NCBI GenBank assembly: GCA_964017155.1 | Contig: OZ024856.1 | Location: forward strand, 37,701,822 to 37,765,821 | Source: Oasisia sp. SBJ-2009 | Taxonomy: Eukaryota; Annelida; Polychaeta; Sabellida; Siboglinidae | Direction of reading: 5' to 3' | DNA length: 64,000 nt | Shown here: in pieces, positions 47,238-58,394 of the stretch | How positions within the stretch are numbered: position 1 is the first letter of the stretch | Layout: every line of letters starts with the position of its first letter | Position numbers and translations under genes: made by a program | The notes under the pieces: generated by a model | What the model was told of the DNA's origin: nothing | The model's input: only the letters and a program-made list of their open reading frames with translations | Databases searched by the model: none

Positions 47238-47922
47238 TGAATGAATGAATGAATGAATGAATGAATGAATGAATGAATGAATGAATGAATGAATGAATGA
47301 ATGAATGAATGAATGAATGAATGAATGAATGAATGAATGAATGAATGAATGAATGAATGAATGAATGAATGAATGAATGAATGAATGAATGAATGAATGA
47401 ATGTTTATTTTCGGAAACGTACAAAGCACATATGTAATAAACTAAAAATGTAACAGACAATTATATAATCCACGATTCCGGGCAGACAGCGGAGCCAATT
47501 AAGGGTGTTACCAGTTTGTATAGATAATTATTATTACGAAACCATTTGTTATAAATTAAACTGGTCGCTGCCAACCCTACCATAGCTGTATAAAGAATAA
47601 TGTTATAATAGTAATTTCACGTGTAACACATACTTATAGATAGTTTTTTATAACTGACCAGGTATGTAAAACGTAACAATAATATTCAATAAAAAAATTT
47701 AAATTAACATGTATAGCAAACGTGTAGTAATACCAAATAACGACAATGACAAGGATATAATTACAAACGTATATGAGCAGATATTTTATATTTAATAGGC
47801 TTCAGCTAGCTCTTCATACCCTTTTACAACACTTGTTTTTAGTGATACTGCAAAACTTTTTATGTTTTTTTTGTTTTGATGGAAGGGAATCGGAATTCTG
47901 TTCCATATCAATGGACCTGTAC

Positions 47923-48005
<83 letters not shown>

Positions 48006-50442
48006 TTGTATGTAATGTATGCATGCATGCATACATGTGTACATACTATATATGTATATGCAGGCGGGCGGTCAGACAACTACACGTGACACAATTTAGC
48101 AGGAGGACACATTTTCAAATGATTATAGTCAGAATATATAATTTCCACAATATGTCAGAATTAATTTATGCCATTCCTCTCACCTGCCAAGATCTCTACA
48201 CTCTGTAAATGTCAATTGTTGATAACGTCCAGTCAATTGTTAGCAACCGCACATGCTAGATTACCTAATCATTATATTGTGCTGGCCTGACCTTTAGATG
48301 CCAGCACTGGGTCTTCCTAAAGACTCATTAAGAAAGAAAAAACTGTTTCGTAACACCAGCGAAAACTAATTAAAAAGCTCTGCTTCATAACATCCGCCAA
48401 ACATCAATTAAGTAAACCCAGTGTCGTAATAGGCGACGTCAAAACTAATTAAATAAACTTTACTTAGTGACACAAGCAGACATTCCCGTTTATTAATGTT
48501 AGTGCAAAAAATGGAAACACAGTGCAATGTATATTGTAAACTATAATAAGCTAGACACATCGTCGCAATCAATTAAACTGTCACGATTTAACCCATTTCC
48601 ACAACGCATTGTTTCATTGAATGAATTCGTTGGCGTTCATGTTCAGGTGAGATTCGCAGTGGTGTAGGTGCAAGGCCCGGGGTCAAGGCAGAAAACAACG
48701 TTGTTGGGAAAACTCAGACTGACGAAGGAGAGAAAGCGTCAAGGGTCGGCACGTCAATGGAACATGGGTTTACGACTGAAGACAAAGTTCGCCTGCAGAT
48801 ATCCGTGCCCCAATGTTGTATTAGCAAAAGTGCATATTTCGGCGTCCAACATTTCACCGTTTCTGTCGATCTTTTGTGTTTAGTTGTTTTGATAAAATAT
48901 ATTTAACTGGTTTGTTTTGTGTGCAATGGCATTCATAAACACTGGAATACAAAGATATGGGTGTTGTCTAACTCACCAAGACGTCTTACAACTCCACAAA
49001 TCCCCGCCACATTTAAGATGCTTATATATAGAACAAAAACAGAAACACCACCGCAGTAATTTGACAGAATGATTTGTAGATATTAAAAAACAAACACGCA
49101 ACATATTTTATAATATTGTATCATGCATACAAAATATCTAAAATTTACCATAATGTACCAAAGGAAGGTCAACTCGACCGTTCATTCGTTCGTTGCAGTC
49201 ACCTGCTACGTTGTCGAGCCGTCACGTCAGCCGCTGTTCTCGTCCTTATTTCGTGGCTTCCTCGAGTCGGTCACTGGGATGATGCTTCACGACCACGACA
49301 CGAGGCTCGTTCTAGAACCCTACCCGCCTCGCAACGACCCCAGGGCCCGCCTCGCCAAGCACCGCCCCGTCATCATCCCCTGCCTAGGCGCCTCCAGTCC
49401 GCAGGCCGACATCGAAGCCGCGCTCAGGGTGTCCGGGGTGAATAGTGAGTGACGCTGCTTCACGTGCCCTCTGTGATGTGTTCGTTTTTAAAACGTCTGG
49501 CTGTCTATCTACCCTAAATAAATGTCTAAATACTTATTTATTTCGGCTATCTTTTCTCGTTGTATAGTTTAATTTCTGCATTACTTTTATTGATCTGTTA
49601 TATTAACCTATTTAGATATTATTCAGTCATTATACCTACTTACTTCAGTTCGGCTAAACAGATAATTTTATTCATCTTAAGTCTACCTCTCCATCCCTGT
49701 CACTCACTTCTCATGGGGACCGAGATAGGGTAGTCGGACAGGGGTGGGGGTAAAAAAAACCTTTGTAAAACCAATTGCAAACTGGGGATCAAACAGTTGA
49801 GAAGGGCTGGCGTGAAAAGCCATGAATTGGTGGCTATTTCCGACGAAAGAGAGAGAACGAGATGGAAAGTATTGATAACAAAAGGTACGACTGGAGAGAT
49901 GGGTAAAAGAAACTCGCCAAAAAATCTCCAAAGCTGGCGGAACCAAATTCATATATTCGCTGGTCTGAGTCGGAGCTTCAGCCAGACTCTACTGTCCGCG
50001 CCGCCGGGTGATGGTATCGGAGGCCGGGAGGGGGAGGAAGGGAGGTTTGCTGTTGAACAATTTTCCCGCCGCGCCTTAGCTTAGAAACTTCACCTTTTTG
50101 TAGCCTAATTGGGGGGACTCGTTAAAAAAAGGGAGAACTTTCGACGTTCTCACTCTGTAGTGCATCTTAGTCACATGGGCCTATCACCAGAACTGCCGTG
50201 TTGTTTCAGATACGAAGAACATAGCGCTGGTCGTCTTCCACGCCGTGGCTCGCCACTCGCGCGAGCCGCAAGCGCCCGTCAGTCGCGTCCAAGTCTCGCG
50301 AGAACTGTGCGGCGCCGCCCGCCTCATCACAGACATTGTGTATGTTGAAGGTTTCGAGGCGTTGCCTGGCGTCTTCCCCTGTCGACACAACGACGGCGCA
50401 CTTGTCGATGTCGCCCAATTCTTCAACTTCAACAGCAGCTGA
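43656..50442 (+). CDS. Unrecognised seven-exon gene with N-terminal coiled coil
   Basis: Proposed exons: 43656-43766, 45402-45530, 46073-46193, 47012-47107, 48647-48829, 49199-49444 and 50210-50442 (stop). They total 1,119 bp and 372 residues. All six junctions are GT-AG and keep one reading phase, the main support for the model. Exon 1 begins MASNSHTTEHKPQDRCG. Exon 2 has a heptad-like segment, RDQLIECLQRENRWLRDENA, likely a short coiled coil. Exons 3-5 are polar and probably disordered. Exons 6-7 are GC-rich and look ordered: RPVIIPCLGASSPQADIEAA, TKNIALVVFHAVARHSREPQ and ELCGAARLITDIVYVEGFEA, ending FFNFNSS. The exon 5 donor (AAAA|GTGCAT) is weak; without it the frame stops at about 48905. 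A second acceptor near exon 3 (46085) would shift the frame. I do not recognise the family and propose no function. Confidence 0.65.
45592..45905. repeat. (GTGC)n, GAGA-rich and (GTCA)n simple repeats in intron 2
   Basis: (GTGC)n at 45594-45652, purine-rich GAGAGAGAGGA repeats at about 45720-45873 and (AGTC)n at 45874-45905. The array begins about 62 bp after the exon 2 donor at 45530. Confidence 0.95.
47155..47402. repeat. (AT)n followed by (GAAT)n microsatellite in intron 4
   Basis: An (AT)n run of about 80 bp passes directly into about 42 copies of GAAT. The compound array starts about 48 bp after the exon 4 donor at 47107. Confidence 0.95.
47927..48003. repeat. (TA)n microsatellite in intron 4
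   Basis: Uninterrupted TA dinucleotides of about 75 bp. Confidence 0.95.
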
Positions 50443-50495
50443 CCGACGTCATCAAAAGCTGACCGACGTCATCAAAAGCTGACCGACGCCATTCC
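50436..50495 (+). repeat. 20-bp triplicate spanning the stop codon of the seven-exon gene
   Basis: Three tandem copies of AGCTGACCGACGTCATCAAA, the third diverging at its end. The first copy contains the gene's last Ser codon and TGA stop, so the duplication crosses the coding/3' UTR border. ACGTCA within the unit is a CRE-like hexamer. Confidence 0.9.
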
Positions 50496-51520
50496 ACGTA
50501 CCCAGAATAGGGGCGATGGGTTAGTCACACACGTGTATGTCGTCGACGGAAGACGCAATGTGGCAATCACTCAATCACTGTCTAATGGGGTATACATACC
50601 TACCCAAATAAGTCCTACTCGGATACTGCTCTGATGGCTTATTTCAATTTCAGGGTAGTCTTCTAGCTGTAGCATTGGTGAGTACATTACCGGTTACATT
50701 TACCCCATGCGTGGGATATTTTGCTCCCTATGACATTGAAACCGAATAGACAGGATCTCACCCCAAAGACACAGACAACGCAAGGTGAACGAAATGACTC
50801 CTGTTTGACAATGGCAGGCAGGACCAGGCAGGAGTGAATTCTGCTTTCTTCCGACCGACAGTCCGTGTCTCTAACTGCTGTCACACGTGACACAGAGGGA
50901 GTTCTCCGAACCCCGGCCATGCTTGTATCAGACTGAAGTTTAGTGTTCTGTTTGCAAATACGTTGTTGAAGTGTGAGGCCGCTGCAAGTACAATCTGGTA
51001 CGACATTGATGTCTGGACGGTTTTGTATAATGACGATGGCCTCGCGGATACAGCACTCGCGTTCAATCTTGTTACATGTGTATTGAGAAAAAAATACATA
51101 TTCAATTTTACATGTTTAAAATTTCGAACGAATTCTTTAAAGCAGCCTGAATGCAAATGCGCTTATGATTGTGCAATTGCAAACTGTTGTTCACTGGTGT
51201 AAACAGTGAATGGAGAAGAACTAACGAAACTATCGTTGTCGCGTAGCCTACTGAATGACCGGGCGGACAGCCAGAGACGAAGTCGACGACCAATGACACA
51301 TTGTCTGTCGGTATAGGTGGATATGCGTGTTTTTGTAACTGTTACGAACATTTAATAAAACATTATCTGGTGCAGCCATGATTCCGTTGGTTATTACGGC
51401 GAAATTGTTATGTTAATTGTTATGCTATGTGCAATACAGTTGTGTTTAGCTACAATCTGTATGCAAGCAAAATAGTTGTGCGTCACCGATTAATAAATAT
51501 ATTTTCTAAAGTAACCGGAG
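50496..51520. other. 3' UTR and intergenic sequence
   Basis: AATAAA at 51354-51359 is a possible, distant signal for the seven-exon gene. I see no supported gene or element otherwise. Confidence 0.4.
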
Positions 51521-51529
51521 GAGAATATA

Positions 51530-52945
51530 ACAGCGCTTGTTGACGCAGTTCAACAAAACTGGCCCGTGACGGAAGATCGTTTATCGAGATCACGGGGCGA
51601 AACCTCGGCGCATCTAATAATGAAATCAATCACAGATTTCATAGTGAATGGATGGCCTAGTCATGAAAGTGCTGTTCCACACTCTGTGCGAGACTACTAC
51701 CGCTAGAGAGCGCTACTCTCATTGAATCATGGTGTAGTCACATATAAACTCCAAATTATGATGCCTCCAAAGATGCGAGACGGCGCATTGCGACGACTTC
51801 ATGAATCGCACCAAGGCATATCGAAATGTCGCGAACGAGCAGCCAGTGCCATATGTTGGCCCGGTATCAGTGGCGACATAAAGAGGTTGATCGATCGCTG
51901 TGATACTTGCCGACGCAACCGACCGACACAGAGAGAACAACCTCTCCGTCCGGTTGAGCTATCCGGAACACCATGGGAAAAAGTCGCCATGGACATCTTC
52001 CACTACAAGCAAAATGACTACTCGCGCTGGATCGAAATAAAACAATTGACCATGCCGTGTAACGTCTGACTGCGTGATCAGCCGCGTCAAGACCATATTT
52101 ACCACGCATGGTATTCCGGATGTGGTGGTATCAGACAACGGAAGACAGTTCGTCTCGGACGAATTCATGAAATTCGCGAAATCACGGTGCTTCGCTCAAC
52201 ATACCACAAACCCACATTCTCCGCAAAAGAATGGGATGGCAGAGCGAGCTGTGCAGACGGCGAAAAGTTTGGTAGACCTCGACGAACCTGAGATCGGTCT
52301 GTTGAACTACCATGCGTCGCCCCACAGTGCAATCGCCGTATCACCTGCAGTGGCACTAATGGGTCGTCAACTCGCCACACGACTGCCCGTTGTGAGAGAA
52401 CAATTGTCGCCAGGTCAACACCGAGATTGGACATCCGAAACTCGTGCCAAAACGATGTGCAAGCGATGCTACGATCGGAGACACGGTGTACGCAAATTAT
52501 CGCCGTTACAAAATGGCGAACTGGTGTTGCTGAAATTGGACGGGGAGAAGCAGTGGTCGACACCAAGCAATGTGTTCAGAAGTGACCCGCAGAACCGGTC
52601 ATATGTTGTGAAAACCGGTGCAGGTATCTGCTATCGCAGAAATCGAAAGCACCTCCAAGGAGTGCCGAACGTGCTTCCACCAGTGTCCATCAATGAGCCT
52701 GATGATACGGACATTCAGGCTGAGGATCCAGGCAAAGTCGTGCAGCCGGACGATCCCGGCGATGCAGTCGAGCTGCCAGTGGACGTTCCCGCCGGACTGA
52801 ATAAGTCGGCATGGCCGAGCAGTCCGTCGGCCGTGCAGTCCGTCGGCCGAGCAGTCCGTCGGCCGAGCAGTCCGTCGGCCGAGCAGTCCGTCGGCCGAGC
52901 AGTCCGTCGGCCGAGCAGTCCGTCGGCCGGTACAATTTGAGTAAC
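51530..52945 (+). pseudogene. Ty3/Gypsy-type retrotransposon pol fragment (integrase region)
   Basis: A degenerate stretch with the linker typical before Gypsy integrases (ITDFIVNGWPSHE at about 51628-51660). It then has an HHCC zinc-finger region (LHESHQGISKCRERA, CDTCRRNRP), the first core aspartate in VAMDIFH and the second region VVVSDNGRQFVSDEF with the glutamate in NGMAERAVQ. There are stops between 51700 and 51730, and the frame breaks near 52060-52075. No protease, RNase H or reverse transcriptase was found upstream, nor LTRs at either side. It is a dead fragment inserted in intergenic DNA. Confidence 0.85.
52813..52930 (+). repeat. 16-bp minisatellite at the end of the integrase fragment
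   Basis: Seven tandem copies of GGCCGAGCAGTCCGTC, one with a T for A change, inside the 3' part of the integrase-like frame. Because 16 is not a multiple of three, the repeat translates in rotating phases (SPSAEQSVGRAVRRP). Confidence 0.95.
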
Positions 52946-55395
52946 ATTACGTGGTTCGATTTGAACTTTGAAAGAGGGGAAATGACACTAAATCGTTAAA
53001 TTAACCGGGACAAACATTTCAGTGGGTTAAACCGAGTTTTGCCGGACTCCGTGCTACGGGGCTAACAACGAACCATGCTGGGACTGCAGAATCGACATGT
53101 TGTATTTTGCCTGAAATAAAGTCATTCTTACTGTTATCTGCCGTTACAAACGTTACACCTCCCTTAATAGTAACACAACACCACCGTGACGCCAACTTGG
53201 GAGTTTCTGACAACTAAAATATGACCACTGAAACATGGAGAAATCATTTTGAAAAATGATCAGCGGCCTCATACGGATGTAACCGGTAAATATATATTTT
53301 ATAAACATGCCATATACGCTAGGTGGCACTGCATGTCACACGTCACACTTCCTTGTTCTTGTCTTTACAAGTGTCACACTCACAGGCAGTTAGAACAGTT
53401 AATCAGAGGGTATCTTACAACGGCACAACAATGACATTGGGTATGTTTTAATAAGTATTCAGAGAAGTTGTTTATATCCTCTAGTGTGATGTTGAATGTT
53501 TTCCATTGAGCGTATTTCGGGGTAACGAGAAGCTCTGCCTGAGCTGAGGCAGTCACCTAAAACATTAATCAGACGTTATTTTCGTCGCGCATAATCGTGA
53601 ATGTGGTTTTTATTAGGGCATTGGGGAGTGTGCCGTGGTAATATTATTGGTTCAATGTAAACACCAAGGCAATGTGTTACTGTTAACCATATGTCACAAT
53701 GTACCAAACGTTTAGAACACATTAAAACCTGCAAATCGTCCCGGATTTCTCGGGAGCCTCCTGGATTTTTGTGAATCTCGGAAAAGAAGCAGATTTCCTT
53801 GTATTTTCACTTCGGGTCTCCAACAGTAGGACGTAACATGTGTGACATGTTTCACTATAAGTTTAAATTGTATAGTATTTTTTGATAAAACGTGTATCCT
53901 TATTTAATTTGTTATTTTAAAGTCGGTCTGAGACCCAATTATCGTCTCTACCCTATTCTGGAGGTAAGGCAGAGCTTAATGTTCCCCAGGTGGTAGTGGG
54001 GGTAGGGGGGGGGGGTCAAAACGGCAGCCACCTCGCAGCGCAGGGATAACCGAGGCTAAGCCATCGCTAACTAATTTAGAGATGCACATAGCAACATCTA
54101 GCGATCAACACGTACACTAAAGCTCCTGTGTGATATAATCACCGTTACTGGTATTCCAGACTTTGTTTATAACTGCATATCATATGTTTTATGCCTACAC
54201 CTGTTCGATTGTAACGTGGGCGTTTTATTTTCGGACATTACGCCATACGACAATATAGATTGCTGGTGTTATTAATCCAGTCATTTTTGTTTGAACGTTA
54301 TTTGTAGCCGTCAATAATTACACACCTGCAGTGAGTGTATGTGCAATACTGTGTGCGTGTGAGCCGGTGAGTAAATGGGTGGGTAGGTGTCTAGGTGGGT
54401 GGGTGGATGAGCGAGACACAGACAGACTGAGACAGAGAGAGCGAGAGCGGGAGACAGACGGGGGAGAGAGGGAAAGGGAGGCAGACGGAAGGTAGAGGAG
54501 GGGAGTGGAGAGTGCGATAGAGGGAGGGCGGAAAAATCGGTCGATTGCATGCGTGCGTGTGTGCGTGCGTGCGTGCGTGTGTACATGTGAGCGGTGCTTT
54601 CATAAGATGGGTTCGTCGGTGAGATCAGGGTGGCTACCGGCCAAGTGCAGTCCAGCAATGGGTAGCCACGAGCATAGCCAACCGCCGTGGTATTTGCAAT
54701 GTCCGTATGTTGAGAAGCCCTGTTCCCGTGTTACGTCAGTGCAGGTAGACTAATAACAACACACAGCTGATTGGCCTCTCGAACTTCAGTTGACATCTCC
54801 GCGTTAGTCAAATTGACTTTTAGTTACTTTATCAATGCTGATTGTGGTGGCTCAAGATCCGATCATGATAGAATTGTCACGAGACGCAATCGGTTCAAAT
54901 TCCAGTTCTACATTGAACAACCAAGACTCTGTCCACAGCTCAGGACCCCGTGTCCAGTACTGCCCGTGATACTGTTCACAACATCGGCGATAGCAACGCA
55001 AATCCGTCTGCATTCTGTTTATAATTCAATATAACCTTGTGTTTGGTTCTTCTCAACATCGTCACTTTTCCCGCGGCCAACTGCCGCGACGCCTCTTGGC
55101 GGACATAAACATTCAAATTGTTTCCAATCTTTGTCACGCCAGGTAACGTCACTGTATGCAATATGTGACACAATAATTAACAGTTTATCACTTATAATTA
55201 CGCCATGGCTTATTGTTGACACCTATGTCCATCGTAAAGCCTTTCTGCGGTCATAAAACAACGGCCGATGTTGTGTAATGATAATGCAGGGTTTAATATC
55301 TTAAACGACGGCACGGCATGTTGTAGTCACGTGGGTTGTGACATCCCCAATACAACAGAATGTCCTATTCTGCTTATGCTGCTTTTGATTTCTGA
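52946..55395. other. Intergenic sequence with simple repeats
   Basis: Contains a G-run (about 54000-54020), a GGGT/GAGA-rich stretch (54360-54540) and a GTGC repeat (54549-54585). No gene, tRNA or terminal inverted repeat was recognised. Confidence 0.5.
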
Positions 55396-55429
55396 TTGTG
55401 CCTTGCTATTGTTGTAGCGTTCTCTACTG

Positions 55430-56884
55430 CGAAGGCGGAGACGTTTGTTGACAAGTCATATCAGAATGGATCCATGAAGCGTATGCAAGGACTGCGTCAG
55501 GCCGATCAATACACGGATGTGACGTTGCAGTCGAGTGACGTCGACATCCGATACCGCCATAATGTTCTGGCGGCTGCAAGTAATTACTTCAACGCGATGT
55601 TCCGCTGTGACCTTGAAGAAAGCGAGTCAAGATCAGTAAAATTAGACATTGAGCCTGATGTAGGCCTACTGATCACCACAATCAAATATATTTACACGGG
55701 TGAGGTTGAGTTGACCGTCGACAACGTGGAGAGCTCGGTCAAGGCATGCGACCTACTAGTTTGTCAGATTGTATCGCTTAGACAAGCTGCAAAAGATTGC
55801 CAAGCGAATGATGCAGTCCGAGTTCGAGACTGTCGCGTTTAGCGAAAAGTTCAAAACGTTTTCCTGCGAGGACCTGATCGAGCACATCAAAGATGATGAT
55901 GTCACTGTAGAAAGCGAAGACATTGTCTTCGATGCGGTGCTGGGTTGGGTCCAGCATGACATCGACAAGAGGAAGTCGTCCTTGGAAACCATCCTTCAGG
56001 TCATTCGTCTGCCATATTGCACCATGTGAAAGGCATATATGACATGCTGACCCCGATGGGTTTTGCATATATACACGAGGCAATGGCGTTTCAGGCAACC
56101 ACGGTGCGGCAGCACGAAATCAGCAGCTGCCGCACGGGGCCACGGAACAATTTCCGCATGAAGTCTTGCGTCGTTCTGGTTGGCGGACAGACGTCGAACT
56201 ATGCCGAAGACGAGAAGAACTATCTCTGTCAATACTACGAGGAAGACACAAGTTGTTGGAAAGAGCTGAAGACATTGCCACAGTCGGTCGGTCTTTCAGA
56301 CAGGGTGTGTTTCACCGACATAGGGATAGTGCTGACTGGCGGCTACGAGATACGCGCGACGGACGTGTGGTTGCTGTTTGGCGTGGCTACGAAGAGGTGG
56401 GAGCAGATGCCACTAAGCGGTATGGTCACGGTGGGGGACTGCGTCTGTGTTGTTGGAGGGAAAGATGCTGGCAATAAAGTACTTGTATCTGTTGAGTGTC
56501 TGCACCAAACATCCCCACATTGGTCAACTTTGCCAGACATGACACACGCGGTGTGTAACACCGTAGTCACGACGTTCAGGAAGAAAATCTGTACCTTTGG
56601 TGGCGTAGACGCATCGCGCAATAATTTGCGTTGCACACAGGTGTTCAATACAAATTTGAACAAGTGGAGCTAGGACACTGCCAGATATGCCAGAGGTGTG
56701 CAACTGCGGAGCTGCTGTCACAATGAACGACATAATTTACGTTGTGGGAGGCGACACACGCACGTGTCTCATGTACAATGCTTCTTCGGACGTTTGGACA
56801 CAGCTGAGCCGGCCAAACTATTGCCACTGGTGTGTCATGGAAATAGTGTCCTCGGTAATATGGCAGTGGATCTTTGTGTTATGA
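55430..56884 (+). pseudogene. BTB-BACK-Kelch (KLHL-type) pseudogene, intronless
   Basis: All parts of a kelch-like E3 adaptor are present in order but in changing frames. The BTB domain is at about 55440-55760 (FVDKSYQNGSM, QYTDVTLQSSDVDIRYRHNV, YIYTGEVELTVDNVE). The BACK domain is at 55775-56025 (FSCEDLIEHIKDDDVTV, ILQVIRLPYC). The start of the kelch propeller is at 56030-56670 (CVVLVGGQTSNYAEDE, CVCVVGGKDAGNKV, CTFGGVDASRNN), with a further blade at 56687-56800 (IIYVVGGDTRTCLMYN). The frame changes near 55755-55790, 56010-56030 and 56670-56690. The intact conserved genes here show no frameshift, so real decay is more likely than sequencing error. KLHL proteins normally recruit substrates to Cullin-3. 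Loss of introns suggests origin by retroposition or from an intronless family. Confidence 0.85.
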
Positions 56885-57406
56885 AACAAACACACTTATT
56901 TTAACAACGCTTTTGTTTAATGACGATTTTCCGCAAGAGCTGTTTATCTTAGTGAAACGCTCCACATTTTCATAAATGATCTTCATAAATGGTCAGGATA
57001 TATAACTGTAAATTTGGGTCCACGAAGCAACAGTCCATAATTAGCTGAATAAGCAACTTCACTTTGACGTGAATGAACGCATTAATCTCAAAATGGCGTC
57101 TGACCGATAATCTATGGCAGAGGCCAAAGTGGGTCCCATGGGGCTACAGTGCGAAAAGCTACACAGAGAGGGAAGACCTGCATCATTACGGGCAGCCCAT
57201 ACAAGAAGGAAGTCGAGGCCATGGCAAGACTGGTAACTTGACTTTCAAACAACTGGTTCAAAGAAGAGAGGGCACAACAAACTGAGAAAACGTCAAAGAA
57301 AACGAAGACAGAAAAGGAAGACTGTAACACGATATCTGTATTGTTCGGAATTGTGTTCCAACAGCAGAAAAGGCGAACCTTGAGTGCAGTGCGGGGATTG
57401 CGTGGG
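56885..57406. other. Intergenic sequence
   Basis: AT-rich tail of the kelch pseudogene, then a segment with CCAAAGTGGGTCCCAT (about 57123), a motif related to the GGGCCCACTTT words at 58200, 58395, 60292 and 60301. No gene recognised. Confidence 0.4.
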
Positions 57407-58129
57407 CCGGTGTCAGATAGAATATGGACACTCATAGAAAATCGACTCGGGGTCCATATTCTATTATAGAGTTTGGACCCCTTTTAAAAAGCTGAACTAT
57501 TTGGTAAAATAGTATAATGCAGTTCACAGATTGTAACTAGAATATCACAGCCATCACTGATAAAACTTTTGTAAAAAGCACTTTTTATTATTTTTACATT
57601 TGATCCCATCAACAGCTAAAATGTGTGAATTGTTCCGTATTGTGGGATGTTTTGAAACTTTGAATGGACCAGTCTCCATTTCAGCAGTGCTCAAACATGC
57701 TACTAAGAGCTTGCAAGAGACGTTAGATTTCAACTCTATTGGAATCACATGTATGGCTCAGTTTCTAAGTTACATCAGGAATACATTATATCAACAAAAT
57801 AACCCGGGGTCCATTTTCTATAGGGGGTCCATATTCTATAACACATATACATGTATAATATGCACCCACATAGAATATGGACCCGGGGTCCATTTTCTAT
57901 GGGGGTGCATATTCTATGACATATATAACAAATGGACCCCTATAGATTCTGGACACGGGGTCCATTTTCTATGGAGGTCCATATTCTATGTTACATATAG
58001 GATATGACCACCCATAGAATATGGACCCCCGAAGCCCAAATTGTATGACGGGGGTCCACATTCTATAACAGAATAGTTCATATTCTATAGGGAATATGGA
58101 CCCGGGGTCCTTATTCTATATGACACCGG
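57407..58129. mobile_element. Palindromic element built of GGGGTCCATATTCTAT sub-repeats
   Basis: CCGGTGTCA termini (57407-57415 and, inverted, 58121-58129), each followed by a GATAGAATA/TATAGAATA tract, bound about 720 bp. Roughly a dozen copies of the 16-bp word GGGGTCCATATTCTAT or close variants occur in both orientations: two or three near 57413-57482 and the rest at 57800-58115. The middle (57490-57790) is unrelated AT-rich sequence with a small frame (MCELFRIVGCFETLNGP) of no known family. No transposase is present. Confidence 0.75.
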
Positions 58130-58394
58130 GTATGGGCGTGGCCAGTCATATGTGCCAGATTTGCGCCAACGATTAAGTGGCATCGCATAGCGTTGTGAGG
58201 GGCCCACTTTGGCCTCCATATTTTGCAAGATAATAAAGTGGGTATCTGTTTTAAAAGACATCTGGCCTAATAAAGTTATTAAGATAGAGTAATTATACTG
58301 TGCATATACTTAGACAAGATACATAGCTAGGTAGTGCAGCAAAATGTACCTGTTTTACACATGAATGTAAAATAAAGGTCGATCGGCGCTTAAT

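Noticed and set aside
46815..47460. Minus-strand FIHS-repeat frames
   Set aside because: Products of the GAAT microsatellite in intron 4 of the seven-exon gene.
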